The notes below the pieces were generated by a model. That model was given only the letters and a program-made list of their open reading frames with translations, made no database searches and was not told the origin of the DNA. From Telmatactis stephensoni (taxonomy: Eukaryota > Cnidaria > Anthozoa > Actiniaria > Isophelliidae), in the NCBI GenBank assembly GCA_029948255.1, contig JALIZF010001245.1, positions 1-64,000 on the forward strand: 64,000 nt of DNA, given 5' to 3'. This document shows, one piece after another, positions 1 to 9,433 of this stretch; within the stretch, counting starts at the first letter, position 1; every line of letters begins with the position of its first letter. Position numbers and translations under genes: made by a program.

Positions 1-618
1 ACGAATAAATTCCAGTCTGACTAATCTACATTCTCGCTGATGAAGACCTAAGTTACGGGTCGAAAATTTCAAGGTAACAAAATTTTGTGTTGCGATTAAG
101 AAGATATTTTTTTCACGTTCAAGCATTGGGCAACAAAAACTATTCAGCTGCAGAATAAGTGTTGTACAAAGCTAAAGTTGTTACTTTCAGAAAGTGTAAG
201 AAAAGTGTAAGTGTACTAGAGGTTTTGATTAATAAAAGTTGGATTAACTGAAAGTGTTGATCCAAAGTGAAAATTTGAATCGAAAATGAGCTTTAGGCCT
301 TCTTTTGCTCCATTGCCATATAATTCTTTACCTTCCGAACTTGAAAGTTGCTAAATTTGAGCAGATCCGCCCCTGAATACTGAAAAATATGATTCGCTAG
401 CTATCGCCAAGTACATTTTCGAGCTGATAATAAATTTTGATTTTTTTATTTCATGCAATTTTTCCCTTGGCTCATTTGGTAAATGTTTGGGTTTTTTTCC
501 GCTGGAAATCTCCTTTACTGCGCTCTTTGTGTATTCCTCAGTTACCGTTTCCTGATTTTTTCGTCTTAATTTCTTCAATTCAACTGAACACTGGAACACA
601 TAATCCCGCTAATGGATC
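1..618. other. AT-rich flank without a recognisable gene
   Basis: Only short out-of-frame ORFs are present and none resembles a known protein. Scattered A and T runs. The stretch leads directly into the MITE dimer. Confidence 0.5.
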
Positions 619-1806
619 TAATAATATACATGCAAAAATTTCTCGATGCTGATTGGCTAAGAGCAGTGCTGTTTCGAGGAATTTAGTGCAGAAAAAAGGA
701 AATTTAGTGCCAAAAAAAGGAAATTTAGTGCAAATTTCTTTCAGCAGAAAACATTCAAAATGCACTAAAACTTCAAATTCTTCTTTTTATTCATCAAAGA
801 AACAATTTATAAAACATTTTTAGCGGGATTTGTTTCAAAATTGTCGAAAATATGCAAGAAAAATGTCAAAAAGTGCCCAAGTTTCGGGTGAAAAGTTTTG
901 AATTTTTTCCTTGAGCGCGCGCTTGGTGACGACATCGTCAGGTCACTTTCGAACACTGAGCGCGCGCTAACCTGATTTTTCAACTGAAAAGCTACAGAAA
1001 ACTTGAAAGTTTTGCTTGAATTTTGCATGTATATTATTAAAAGGAAATAATATGGTTTACTCGTGCAATTTAGAATAAATTTGACTCGTGAGTTTTCAAA
1101 GAGCACAAATTGCACTCGCCCTACGGGCTCGTGCAACTTTGAACTCTTTGAAAACTCACTCGCGCAAATTTATTCTAAATTGCACTCGTAACCATATTAT
1201 TTCCTATACTAATAATACATGCAAAAATTTCTCGATGCTGATTGGCTAAGAGCAGTGCTGTTTCGAGGAAATTTAGTGCAGAAAAAAGGAAATTTAGTGC
1301 CAAAAAAGGAAATTGAGAATTTAGTGCAAATTTCTTTCAGCAGAAAACATTCAAAATGCACTAAAACTTCAAATTCTTCTTTGTATTCATCAAAGAAACA
1401 ATTTATAAAACACTTTTAGCGGGATTTGTTTCCAAAATTGTCGAAAATATGCAAGAAAAATGTCAAAAAGTGCCCAAGTTTCGGGTGAAAAGTTTTGAAT
1501 TTTTTCCTTGAGCGCGCGCTTGGTGACGACATCGTCAGGTCACTTTCGAACACTGAGCGCGCGCTAACCTGATTTTTCAACTGAAAAGCTACAGAAAACT
1601 TGAAAATTTTGCTTGAATTTTTGCATGTATATTATTAAAAGGAAATAATATGGTTTACTCGTGCAATTTAGAATAAATTTGACTCGTGAGTTTTCAAAGA
1701 GCACAAATTGCACTCGCCCTACGGGCTCGTGCAATTTTGAACTCTTTGAAAACTCACTCGTGCAAATTTATTCTAAATTGCACTCGTAACCATATTATTT
1801 CTATAC
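619..1806. mobile_element. Tandem dimer of a hairpin MITE (about 590 bp per unit)
   Basis: Two near-identical units lie head to tail, about 619-1204 and 1205-1806. Each starts near ATGCAAAAATTTCTCGATG, contains a GC-rich inner inverted repeat (GAGCGCGCGC...GAGCGCGCGCT around 912-971 and 1511-1567), and ends in a long hairpin (about 1043-1204 and 1641-1800) whose loop is CCCTACGGG and whose stem carries repeated ACTCG(T/C)GCAA motifs. There is no credible ORF. The units differ by a few indels, so the duplication is old enough to have diverged slightly. Presumably a non-autonomous DNA transposon; the helper is unknown. Confidence 0.7.
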
Positions 1807-1970
1807 AAACCGACCACAAAACACTTTTGAAAAAACCATAACATTGAGCTTATTAAGTAAAAAGTTCACAATAAAATTTACCAAACATCTGTCGAAAGAA
1901 CTCGATAAAAGGATGCACGAAATTCCAAGGCAATCAAGTGAGAGCAACACGACTAAAGGTATCAACTACC

Positions 1971-2612
1971 ATGAGTCTCGTTAACGTTTCTTCAACGATG
2001 AACGACACACAGATCATACAGTGTCCGTTATTGTATCTAATCATGTGGCATCCCTCTTTCACCAACCAAGCTGCAAATATATCCACTATCTTTGTTGTTG
2101 CCCTTCACATTTTGATGATGCCATTCATCATATTTCTCAACGCCGTCACTCTCATCATGGTAGCAAAGTTTGAAGCTCTGCAAAAAGAACGCTGCCTTGT
2201 ACTGGCCCTTCTTGCTGTCACTGATTTTTTCAGTGGCTTGATTTCCCAACCCCTTTTCGTTGCTAAAGAAACTATATCATTTATTGAACAACGATGTCAA
2301 CTGCAGTCTAGACAGTGCTTTCCATCTCAGCTTCATGCTCTTGTCTGGCGCATCGTATTTTCAGCTAGTATGCATCACCTTCGAAAGGTACGTTGCCATA
2401 ACTGATCCTTTCGGATACCCAAACCGTATAACTGTACGTAGACTTGTGTACGTAACTGTAGCCAACTGGATTGTCCATCTCGCTTTCACAGTGGCATATG
2501 GAACAATATTACCAAGTGGGAATTTTTTTCTCTACCTTATTATTCCGTTTATTCTTTTATTTTGCATTCTGTATTGGTACATCAAGATCTTTGCAGTTAT
2601 GCGAAGTAGTAG
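1971..2612 (+). pseudogene. Rhodopsin-family GPCR, frameshifted and truncated
   Basis: Start is ATG 1971, giving an N-terminus with two N-glycosylation sequons (NVS, NDT). TM1 and TM2 are clear in frame 3 (LALLAVTDFFSGL). Near 2285-2295 the frame changes. The next frame holds the TM3 cysteine (NDVNCSLDSAFHLSF), the ERY version of the DRY motif (CITFERYVAI), TM4 and TM5. The protein stops at KIFAVMRSS in the third intracellular loop, where the Polinton terminal repeat begins; TM6 and TM7 are not found on the far side of the element. The single-exon, amine/adenosine-receptor-like layout is common in cnidarians. Ligand unknown. Broken by both a frameshift and the insertion, so not expected to be functional. 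Confidence 0.85.
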
Positions 2613-2760
2613 GAAAGTAGCGGTTCTGGGCCCGGGGCCCCCACGGGGCTCACGGGGCTACCCCCCCCCCCCCCCCCCTTCATGCCCGAGCGGAGCCGGG
2701 CTAACCCCTACTGGGTGGTACGGTATGTGGTACGGTGAGGTCACGTCTATTTTTAGACGA
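2604..2760 (+). repeat. Polinton left terminal inverted repeat
   Basis: Matches the reverse complement of 18040-18207. It runs from AAGTAGTAGGAAAG through GGGCCCGGGGCCCCCACGG, a long C run, ATGCCCGAGCGGAGCC and GGTGGTACGG, to TGAGGTCACGTCTATTTTTAG. The outermost part is more than 90% identical by eye. The inner part differs because the right end has extra copies of the GGTACGGTGG / TATTTTTAG unit. Confidence 0.9.
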
Positions 2761-2832
2761 ACGGAGTGAGGTACGGTGAGGTACGTCTATTTAAGGAACA
2801 TGGTTCTGTTTTGAGAGGGAGCGGTGACGTCA
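2736..2832 (+). promoter_or_regulatory. MEF2-like box and CRE upstream of the first Polinton ORF
   Basis: TGAGGTCA (2736-2743) is followed by CTATTTTTAG (2747-2756), a shorter copy CTATTTAAGG (about 2784-2793) and a perfect CRE TGACGTCA (2825-2832), about 110 bp before the ATG at 2941. CTATTTTTAG fits the published MEF2 consensus YTAWWWWTAR. The same pair of motifs sits upstream of other genes in this element. Confidence 0.55.
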
Positions 2833-2940
2833 TTAGTGGTGGTGCAACAAGTGTAATAAAACAGGAGGGGTAAAAACCAGACATCGAATCCTTGTGACCT
2901 CCCACAAGAAAGAGACTTACTCGAAGAAACATTAATAAAG

Positions 2941-3294
2941 ATGGATCCATTCAAGTTCATGAAAAAACAGTTCATTTCCACCTATGCCGTGGAAGTGTGC
3001 AAACACCTGTACGAAATTGACATGAAATACTGTTGTGGGTGTTGTCTATCGAACAGTAAAGCCCAGTGCTTAATGTTGACAGAAGACGAAAAAATTGAAC
3101 TACACTTTGATTGGGCTCTCAGAAATGTGAATGTCCTGAAAGTGATAAACAGAGTGATGGACAATATGAGACCTTTCCAACTAACCATTGAAGTAGAGGC
3201 CGAACTGTACAGCTGGACAGAGAGAAATCCAGCATTGTTACCAGAAACATATCAAATGATTAAAGACACTGTTAAAGTGATACGAATGTACTAA
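2941..3294 (+). CDS. Small Cys-rich Polinton protein of unknown function (117 aa)
   Basis: Intact ORF from ATG 2941, first gene inside the left terminal repeat. It has a cysteine cluster at residues about 31-44 (YCCGCCLSNSKAQC) followed by an acidic/hydrophobic helical region rich in E and L. The 263-aa ORF at 4468 has a similar plan (FHCEGCENGWPSQRDHECC followed by helices), so the two may be diverged paralogues; the Cys/His spacing could bind zinc, which is inference. AATAAA signals follow near 3310-3335. Not recognised as a named family. Its promoter box and intact frame suggest an early, non-virion role. Confidence 0.6.
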   Translation: MDPFKFMKKQFISTYAVEVCKHLYEIDMKYCCGCCLSNSKAQCLMLTEDEKIELHFDWALRNVNVLKVINRVMDNMRPFQLTIEVEAELYSWTERNPALLPETYQMIKDTVKVIRMY

Positions 3295-3384
3295 AAACAG
3301 TTGAAAAAGTATAATAAAACAACAAGATACCAATAAATGTTGGAATATGATTTTATTTATTTTTTAATGAATAAATGCATTATT

Positions 3385-4197
3385 TTACATTTCTTTCCAT
3401 AAAGGGTGACAAAAAGTATACGTTTTGTATTCTTTACTACATTCTTCTAAACACTGTATCATATTGTGTTCTAATTCTGTAAAATCAAGAGAAAGACGCA
3501 TGTCCCATAAAAGTCGACACCAGGTGGTATATTCTTTGTGTCCATCTTTTGCTTGGATCTCCTCCTGACCATACCAAAATAATGGGATGGGAAACGGGAA
3601 GCCATAAGCTTCCATGACATAAGTGTACAGTAGACGAACCATTCTTCCGTTCCCATCACCAAAGGGATGTATTTCTAGAAATTTGTAAACGAACCATGAG
3701 GTCAAATGTATTAAACTGGCAAGAAGTTTCAATCCATCCATCCTACGCAGACGTTTACGGTCGATCTCATCCAACCGACGGTTGAATTCATCGATTAATA
3801 TTTGCATGGTGTGTTCAATGTCACAAAACCGTGTGTAATAATGTATCTTTCCTTCAAATTCTACCACCCGTTCTTTGTCACTGTATTGTCCCACAGTACA
3901 TAAACAATCACGATGTTCCATCAGTAGTTTGTGAACTTCACATATGATATTGTTCTCTAATAATCCAATTTCCAAGTGCTCTGAAGCCAGTCTGTGAAGA
4001 TATCGATAAGCTTCAATAAATCCAACGGTGTCTCTATAGTCTAAAGTCTGGTCCTCGTCATCGACTCCATTTTGTAGGATTTGATAGACTGTATCCTCAG
4101 CCACGATTTCCACATTTTCCTGCTTTAACGACCGACACACATAACGAGCAAGCATTCGATTTTGTTGAGAAAGGATAGTTTCTTCTTGACAACTCAT
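3385..4197 (-). CDS. Fic-domain protein (predicted AMP transferase), Polinton cargo
   Basis: Intact frame of 270 codons from ATG 4197; the frame is open 19 codons further but only to a non-ATG codon inside the promoter repeats. The Fic active-site motif HPFGDGNGR (residues about 177-185) is complete, including the catalytic His, the phosphate anchor Asp and the GNGR loop. Fic enzymes transfer AMP or another phosphate-containing group from a nucleotide to hydroxyl side chains of target proteins. An inhibitory helix of the (S/T)xxxE(G/N) type is not evident; the best candidate, LSQQNRM near the N-terminus, lacks the Glu, so the enzyme may be unrestrained (inference). The gene points left, opposite to its neighbours, and shares a promoter region with the 4468 ORF. 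Fic is not among the core Polinton genes I know. Confidence 0.85.
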   Translation of the reverse strand: MSCQEETILSQQNRMLARYVCRSLKQENVEIVAEDTVYQILQNGVDDEDQTLDYRDTVGFIEAYRYLHRLASEHLEIGLLENNIICEVHKLLMEHRDCLCTVGQYSDKERVVEFEGKIHYYTRFCDIEHTMQILIDEFNRRLDEIDRKRLRRMDGLKLLASLIHLTSWFVYKFLEIHPFGDGNGRMVRLLYTYVMEAYGFPFPIPLFWYGQEEIQAKDGHKEYTTWCRLLWDMRLSLDFTELEHNMIQCLEECSKEYKTYTFCHPLWKEM

Positions 4198-4241
4198 CTC
4201 GGACTGAATCAAAACACCAGGGTCTTTGTCTTTTACGAGTT

Positions 4242-4349
4242 CTATTTTTAGCAAAATGATGTCATGAGATCTATTTTTAGCAGTATGATGTCATCGAATC
4301 TATTTTTATCCACATGATGTCATGGGATGGTGCAATCGGTGTTATAAAA
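4242..4349. promoter_or_regulatory. Triplicated 29-bp promoter module between divergent genes
   Basis: Three head-to-tail 29-bp units start at 4242, 4271 and 4300. Each is CTATTTTTAG (third copy CTATTTTTAT), a short spacer, then TGATGTCAT (4257-4265, 4286-4294, 4315-4323), one base from a CRE. A TATA box TATAAAA follows at 4343-4349 for the rightward gene; the Fic ATG lies 45 bp to the left of the array. Motif identity to MEF2 and ATF/CREB sites is read from the sequence; binding is inference. Confidence 0.7.
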
Positions 4350-4467
4350 TGCGGCAACCACAAACACGATGTTATTCAGATGTTGCTGACCATCATCCCT
4401 TTGATTTACTGTTGGTTACGAGATTACTACGAAGGACCTTTGTGGACCATTCACGAGCGACTGAAAG

Positions 4468-5259
4468 ATGACTGGAGTTCAAAGCGTTTCCATCGTGGAC
4501 GACCAGGTGGTCATGATGATCACAGATGAAGTCGAAGCAGTGGAACGTGCGAAAGTCTGTCGAGTCCTCACCTACCTGTATACCAAACTCTGCATGAACA
4601 ACGTTTTAGAGAGGTTTCATTGTGAGGGATGCGAAAACGGGTGGCCCAGCCAGAGAGACCACGAGTGTTGTATACGCAGTGAAGAGGACATCTTCCACAG
4701 TTACTATGACGAGGTCAAAAAGAAAGTAAACTTGAATGTGTTGTACGAGATCTGCGAACAGTTTCTAAGACTAGTCGACCAACCCATGACCCAAGAATGG
4801 AGTGAATTCATCCACAGACTACCCCAACGATCCACCGCCTCAGTGTACTCATTTTGGCAAGAGATGGATCACACGTGGGATACCAACGATTTCATTATCA
4901 TAGACTTTGTTGACATGATGTGTCAAACCATGCAGAACAAGGGAACATGGGACTCGGACTTGTATCAAAATTTGTATCATTTATGGATGAATAAAAATAA
5001 GGTGTTACACACAATCTATCAGTCTAGTGTTTGTTGTCAAAGGGTGCAGACATGGGTTGTGGGTGTTAGATCCCTCCCTAATTTAAAATTACAAAACATT
5101 TTCCGCAGAATACGTTGCGTTCTCGCCTGTTGCGGGGGTAAAGTCGTGATTCAAAATTCCCAAATCGATGGAGAAGGAGAAACTCCTGGAAAAACTGTAC
5201 TACGACATAAACCAAGGAGGGAGCCTGGGAAGCGTGGATGCCCTCTACCATGCTGCTAA
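4468..5259 (+). CDS. Cys-rich Polinton protein of unknown function (263 aa)
   Basis: Intact ORF. A Cys/His cluster (FHCEGCENGWPSQRDHECC) at about residues 51-69 resembles a zinc-binding knuckle and echoes the smaller ORF at 2941. The rest is mostly helical with conserved-looking Trp and Cys residues. The start is uncertain: the TATA box at 4343 predicts a transcript start near 4370, and an overlapping frame opens at ATG 4380 and runs to 4529, so a leader peptide or a lost N-terminal frame is possible. The 3' end overlaps the integrase start at 5168 by 92 bp. Not recognised as a named family. Confidence 0.55.
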   Translation: MTGVQSVSIVDDQVVMMITDEVEAVERAKVCRVLTYLYTKLCMNNVLERFHCEGCENGWPSQRDHECCIRSEEDIFHSYYDEVKKKVNLNVLYEICEQFLRLVDQPMTQEWSEFIHRLPQRSTASVYSFWQEMDHTWDTNDFIIIDFVDMMCQTMQNKGTWDSDLYQNLYHLWMNKNKVLHTIYQSSVCCQRVQTWVVGVRSLPNLKLQNIFRRIRCVLACCGGKVVIQNSQIDGEGETPGKTVLRHKPRREPGKRGCPLPCC

Positions 5260-6244
5260 GAAGAAAAACAAAAAGATCAGCAAAAAAGACGTTCGGGAGT
5301 GGCTAAAAGCCCAACGGGTGTATTCCCTCCACCGACCAGTACGCAACGCTTTCGCAGAAATCGCGTGATGGTGGGATCGATAGACGATGTCTGGGAATTG
5401 GATCTCATTGACCTCCAATCGCTCAAGAAATACAACAGCAATTATCGCTACGTCGTCACTTGCATCGATGTGTTCTCCAAACACGCCTGGGCTTTGGCAC
5501 TCAAAAATAAGACCGGCCCCACGCTGGTTCAAGCCTTTCAACAGATACTAAAAGAATCGGGCCGTAAACCCCAGAAAATTCATACCGATCGAGGAAGTGA
5601 GTTTATCAATAAAAACTTTCAAGCCCTTTTGAAAGAGAAGAATATTCAGTTGTATCACACGTTTAACACACGAAAGCCAGCATCGTAGAACGCTTTAACA
5701 GAACCTTGAAACAACGCATGTACCGATACTTCACCTGGAAAGGCACGCTGAGGTATGTCGACATTTTACCTCAACTGGTGGAGACCTACAACAATTCTTA
5801 TCACAGCAGCATCAAACGCACTCCAACATCGGTCAATAAAAACAACGAAAAGGATGTGTGGATGACATTGTATGGAAACCAACCACCCAAGAAGGATATG
5901 CTTTTAAAGTTGGAGACCAAGTTCGAATCTCCAAGTCGAAAGGATTGTTTGAGAAAGGATACCTCCCCAATTGGAGTGAAGAAATTTTCACCGTCGCAAA
6001 ACGACTGCCAAGAAACCCACCGGTTTATCGGTTGAAAGATTACAACCAAGATGACATCGAAGGAACGTTTTACAAGGACGAATTGCAACCCGTTCAGACC
6101 AAGGGAGAAGACGAAGTGTATAAGATTGAAAAGATTTTGAAAACCCGAAAACGGGGAAAGAAAATAGAATATTTCGTCCATTGGCTGGGCTATCCAAGCT
6201 CGATGGACAGTTGGGTGGCCAAAAGCGCGACGTCGAAAAAGTGA
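5168..6244 (+). pseudogene. Polinton integrase (rve fold plus chromodomain), frameshifted
   Basis: Four frame segments in order: an N-terminal Lys-rich helical segment typical of Polinton integrases from ATG 5168; the DDE core from about 5350 with first Asp in WELDLIDL and second Asp in IHTDRGSEF; a segment from about 5687 with the catalytic Glu in VERFNRTLK; and a segment from about 5890 with the small-barrel region FKVGDQVRIS and a C-terminal chromodomain (VYKIEKIL...YFVHWLGYP). Shifts lie near 5348, 5675 and 5885. All three move the frame the same way, as single-base losses would. The enzyme would insert the element into chromosomes; this copy is broken. AATAAA near 6334. Confidence 0.9.
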
Positions 6245-6394
6245 AATGACAGAACGTTGCTAAGCAACGAGTATTGTTCACAGTTGAATGAATGTGTAAA
6301 ATGAGGTGCAGTGTAAGTCAACCAGAACCGATTCAATAAAGTGGAATATAATCGTTGTCGCGTGTCCTGTGTTATCATTTGAATCAAACCAAGC

Positions 6395-7146
6395 ATGGAG
6401 TCGGGTCAATTTTATATGACGTTGCCAAGCAACAGTTCTACGACGTTTTTTCCGGAGAACACTTTGGCCGAATATAAAGTCAAACTCCCTTTTCACGTTG
6501 ACTTGACGGGTAATTGGGAGGTGGGGCTGGCCTCCATCACTTTTCCCCACACGTGGTACAACATACGGGTGGAGATCGACGATTTTATTACGATGACGGT
6601 AATGGGGCCTTCGGGGTCGCCCTCCTTCCAGTGGGTTATTACGCATCCATTTCTGAAGTGGTCGACACTCTCAATAAAACTTTGACTGATGAAGGAGTGA
6701 AAGGAATATCACTCCAACTTGATAAACGATCCCAGAAAGTAACCGTGACCCTAGACTCTGGAAGAAGACTAAGTTTTGAAAACCGATTGGGGGTGATCTT
6801 TGGATATGGTAGCGACATCATCCTCACCAAGACGACCACCGCCCCTTACGTGTGTGATTTGAATATCAGCCTTCAATCCCTGTACGTGTACCTGAACATT
6901 GTAGAAGCACGAATTGTGGGTGGAGTGCAGGCCAACTTACTCCAAATTGTTCCCGCCCAAGGAAAAGATGGAGAAATCATCACAGCCAATTACGACAACC
7001 CACAATACGCCCCTTTAGCCACTCGAGACTTTGAAGTGGTAGAAGTCCTTATAACCGACGACACAGGGAAAAAAGTACCATTTGAACGTGGACGCGTTGT
7101 GATCACATTAAATTTCAGACTCCGCCGACCCCCCTACTTGTTATAA
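6395..7146 (+). pseudogene. Polinton penton (minor capsid) protein, one frameshift
   Basis: Starts at ATG 6395 with FYMTLPSNSS and the typical PENTLAEYKVKLP...GNWEVGLASITFPHTW segment that opens the jelly-roll of Polinton minor capsid proteins. Near 6600-6615 the frame shifts, and the remainder (PVGYYASISEVVDTLN and onward to 7146) continues in the next frame. Full length would be about 250 aa, usual for the family. It is followed after 1 bp by the X-like core gene, consistent with a virion operon-like block. Role in capsid vertices comes from family knowledge. Confidence 0.8.
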
Positions 7147-7147
7147 A

Positions 7148-7603
7148 ATGAAAGGAGGCGAAATACAGGTCTTTCACGGAATACCGTTTCAACGAGGATA
7201 TGGCATCGGCTCCTTTTTCCACTCACTTGCCAGAAGAGCCCTCCCGTTTTTACAACAAGGGGCAAAAACCCTAGGACGAGCCGCCCTCAACACGGGAATC
7301 AATATCGCCCAAGACGTTTTGGCGGGAAATTCCTTAAAAGACTCAGCACGTAACAGATTGCAGCAGACGGCCAAAACCTTGAAAGAACAAGCATTGAACC
7401 GCATCACTTCCCAAACAGGGAGTGGACGAAAACGTTTAAAACGCAAGACTCCCCAGAAAAGACTCAGTTCAACCCAGGCAAGCAAAGCGAAAAGACCTAA
7501 AACGGCTTCACAGACTAGAAACCAGAAAAAACGTAAATTACCACCACCACAAGGTCAAGTCAAAAAATCCAAAGTCACTCACCTCAAAGATATCTTTGAT
7601 TAA
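7148..7603 (+). CDS. Adenovirus X/VI-like core protein of Polintons (PX)
   Basis: Intact 151-aa basic protein from ATG 7148. The N-terminus holds the family hallmark GYGIGSFFHSLARRALPFL (residues about 18-36), an amphipathic segment like the membrane-lytic region of adenovirus pVI/pX. The C-terminal half is Lys/Arg-rich (KRLKRKTPQKR and similar), suited to DNA condensation. It sits between penton and major capsid with gaps of 1-3 bp. One of the few virion genes here with no frameshift. Confidence 0.75.
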   Translation: MKGGEIQVFHGIPFQRGYGIGSFFHSLARRALPFLQQGAKTLGRAALNTGINIAQDVLAGNSLKDSARNRLQQTAKTLKEQALNRITSQTGSGRKRLKRKTPQKRLSSTQASKAKRPKTASQTRNQKKRKLPPPQGQVKKSKVTHLKDIFD

Positions 7604-7605
7604 AC

Positions 7606-8933
7606 ATGGCGTTCGTTCACCCACACTCCACCCCCTGTACGAAAAGTGAAGTGGACTTGTTTACGGTCCCAGCAACGCAAGTCGTGGTAGACAGAGGACA
7701 GTGGATAGACCATCAACCTATCTCCACCCTATCCCCCTCCGCCCCGATTGAATACCGGATTCCAGGCACTGACAGCTACCTCGATCTCGCCAAGACTATG
7801 ATCTTCGTACGTTTGAAAATCACCAAAGCCAATGGAGCCAACCTTGATGATAAAGAAAAAGTGGGCCCTGTTAACCTGTTTTTACAAAGTTTGTTCAAGC
7901 AAGTGGATGTGTACCTCAACGGCATTTTGATCACCCAGTCCACGGGGACTTACAGTTACAAAAGTATGTTGGAGACCCTTCTTAACTATGGTCCAGCAGC
8001 CAAAAAGTCCCTTCTCACAGGTAGTCTTACTACAAAGACACAGGAGGGTCTATGGACGAAACAGATCCCACGTCGGGTGGAACGAATCAAGGACTACAAA
8101 CGCGTTACACTTTTATTGAACAGAGTTATATAGTAGACATGTGGGGTCCCCTACATTGCGACATCCTGTACAGCGAACGCCTTTTGTTAAACACGTCGAC
8201 GTCACCTTCAAACTGACCCCCAACCAGCCAGCCTTTGCCCTCATGTCGGGAGCAGCCAGTCCAAACTACAAAATAGCCATACAAACTGCCGTCTTGAAAG
8301 TACGAGCAGTTAAAGTCAGCCCCACCTTACAACTTCACCACCTCAATGAACTTAAAAAAGGAGTGAACGCTAAGTACCCAATAAGGAGAGTGGAGTGTAA
8401 GACGTACACCATACCTAGAGGAAACCCCTCCTTCACAAAGGAGATTTGTTTAACGGACACGTCCCCAAACGTGTGGTGATTGCCATGGTGGATTCCGACG
8501 CGTTTAATGGGAGTTACACCAAAATCCCTACAACTTCAAGTTGTATGACACCAGTTCCGTAAAACTGAATGTGGATGGGGAAATGATACCCTTTCAAACA
8601 ATCCACTTGAAACTAGCACAGGCCAGTGAACGAAATTTCATGGATGCCTATCAGTCCCTCTTTTCGGGGACTGGAAGGTTGTTTGCTGACTCAGGCATTG
8701 ATATCGATCGTTCAGAATACATCCGAGGTTACGCCATCCTCGCCTTCGATTTAACCCCCGACCTGTGCAGTACATCCGATCATTTCAACCAGAAGCAGAA
8801 GGGAAACGTTACTCTGGAAATCCAGTTTACCAAAGGTCTTCCCAACGCCATCAACCTCATCGTGTTTGCAGAATTTGAATCCATTGTGGAAATTGACTAT
8901 TCAAGACACGTGACCTTCGATTACTCAGCATGA
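7606..8933 (+). pseudogene. Polinton major capsid protein (double jelly-roll, F54H12.2-like), frameshifted
   Basis: ATG 7606 opens with MAFVHPHSTPCTKSEVDLF, typical of proteins named F54H12.2-like in invertebrate genomes, and reads through the first jelly-roll (DLAKTMIFVRLKI, NLFLQSLFKQVDVYLNG). At least four frame changes follow: near 8120-8135, 8180-8195, 8465-8480 and 8525. Recognisable pieces downstream include MWGPLHCDI, HVDVTFKLTPNQPAFALMSG and the C-terminal ITLKVDG-like to RHVTFDYSA end at 8933. The stop overlaps the protease ATG by 4 bp. The total length of about 440 codons fits the family. This copy cannot encode capsid. Confidence 0.9.
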
Positions 8934-9389
8934 ACAGTCGTCAACTAGAAGACCTACTCAGAAACAACCCCATCACCCGTTCCAAGTTTTGTGGGGTGTA
9001 TGCGGAAAATACCCTACCCCGACAACTAGAGACCTACCCATGCGGTGTCATTGCCAATACAGACCCCAAGGGACGACCTGGACAACATTGGGTGGCGTTT
9101 TACTTGACCAGCCGCAAGAAGGAGAGTTTTTGACAGTTACGGCCACGCCCCTCAATTTTACAGCCGTCATTACGTGGAGTTTTTGAATCGAAACACTCAA
9201 GACTGGACGTTTAATCGAAAAGGACTGCAAAGCACTTTCACTGCAGTGTGTGGAGAATATTGTATTTTTTATTTGTTGCACCGCGCACGTGGTGTGAATA
9301 AGAACACGATTGTCAATGTATTTAGTTCAAATAAAGAACAGAACGACCATGTGGTCTATCGTTATGTAATGCAATTAATGAGACAATAA
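8930..9389 (+). pseudogene. Adenain/Ulp1-like maturation protease of Polinton, one frameshift
   Basis: The first segment (ATG 8930) carries the His region GQHWVAFYL. The frame then shifts at the T-run near 9127-9131, and the second segment carries DSYGHAP (acidic residue of the triad) and CGEYCIFYLLH (nucleophile Cys). Order His-Asp-Cys and size about 150 aa match the adenovirus-type cysteine protease that trims Polinton capsid precursors. It overlaps the MCP stop codon (ATGA-type). Last gene of the rightward block. Confidence 0.85.
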
Positions 9390-9412
9390 ATATGGTTTGA
9401 AAAACTTTTATT
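9384..9412. terminator. Back-to-back polyadenylation signals
   Basis: AATAAA just after the protease stop (+) and TTTATT (AATAAA on -) about 20 bp further. They lie exactly between the convergent virion (+) block and the leftward (-) block. Confidence 0.6.
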
Positions 9413-9433
9413 GAGTTGTTTGATGTTTACAAA

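Noticed and set aside
2260..2280. Separate second GPCR gene starting near 2260
   Set aside because: Its first ATG-less codons overlap the upstream frame and TM3 follows TM2 directly; one gene with a frameshift is simpler.
3471..3662. Other-frame ORF inside the Fic gene
   Set aside because: Shadow of the HPFGDGNGR-bearing frame.
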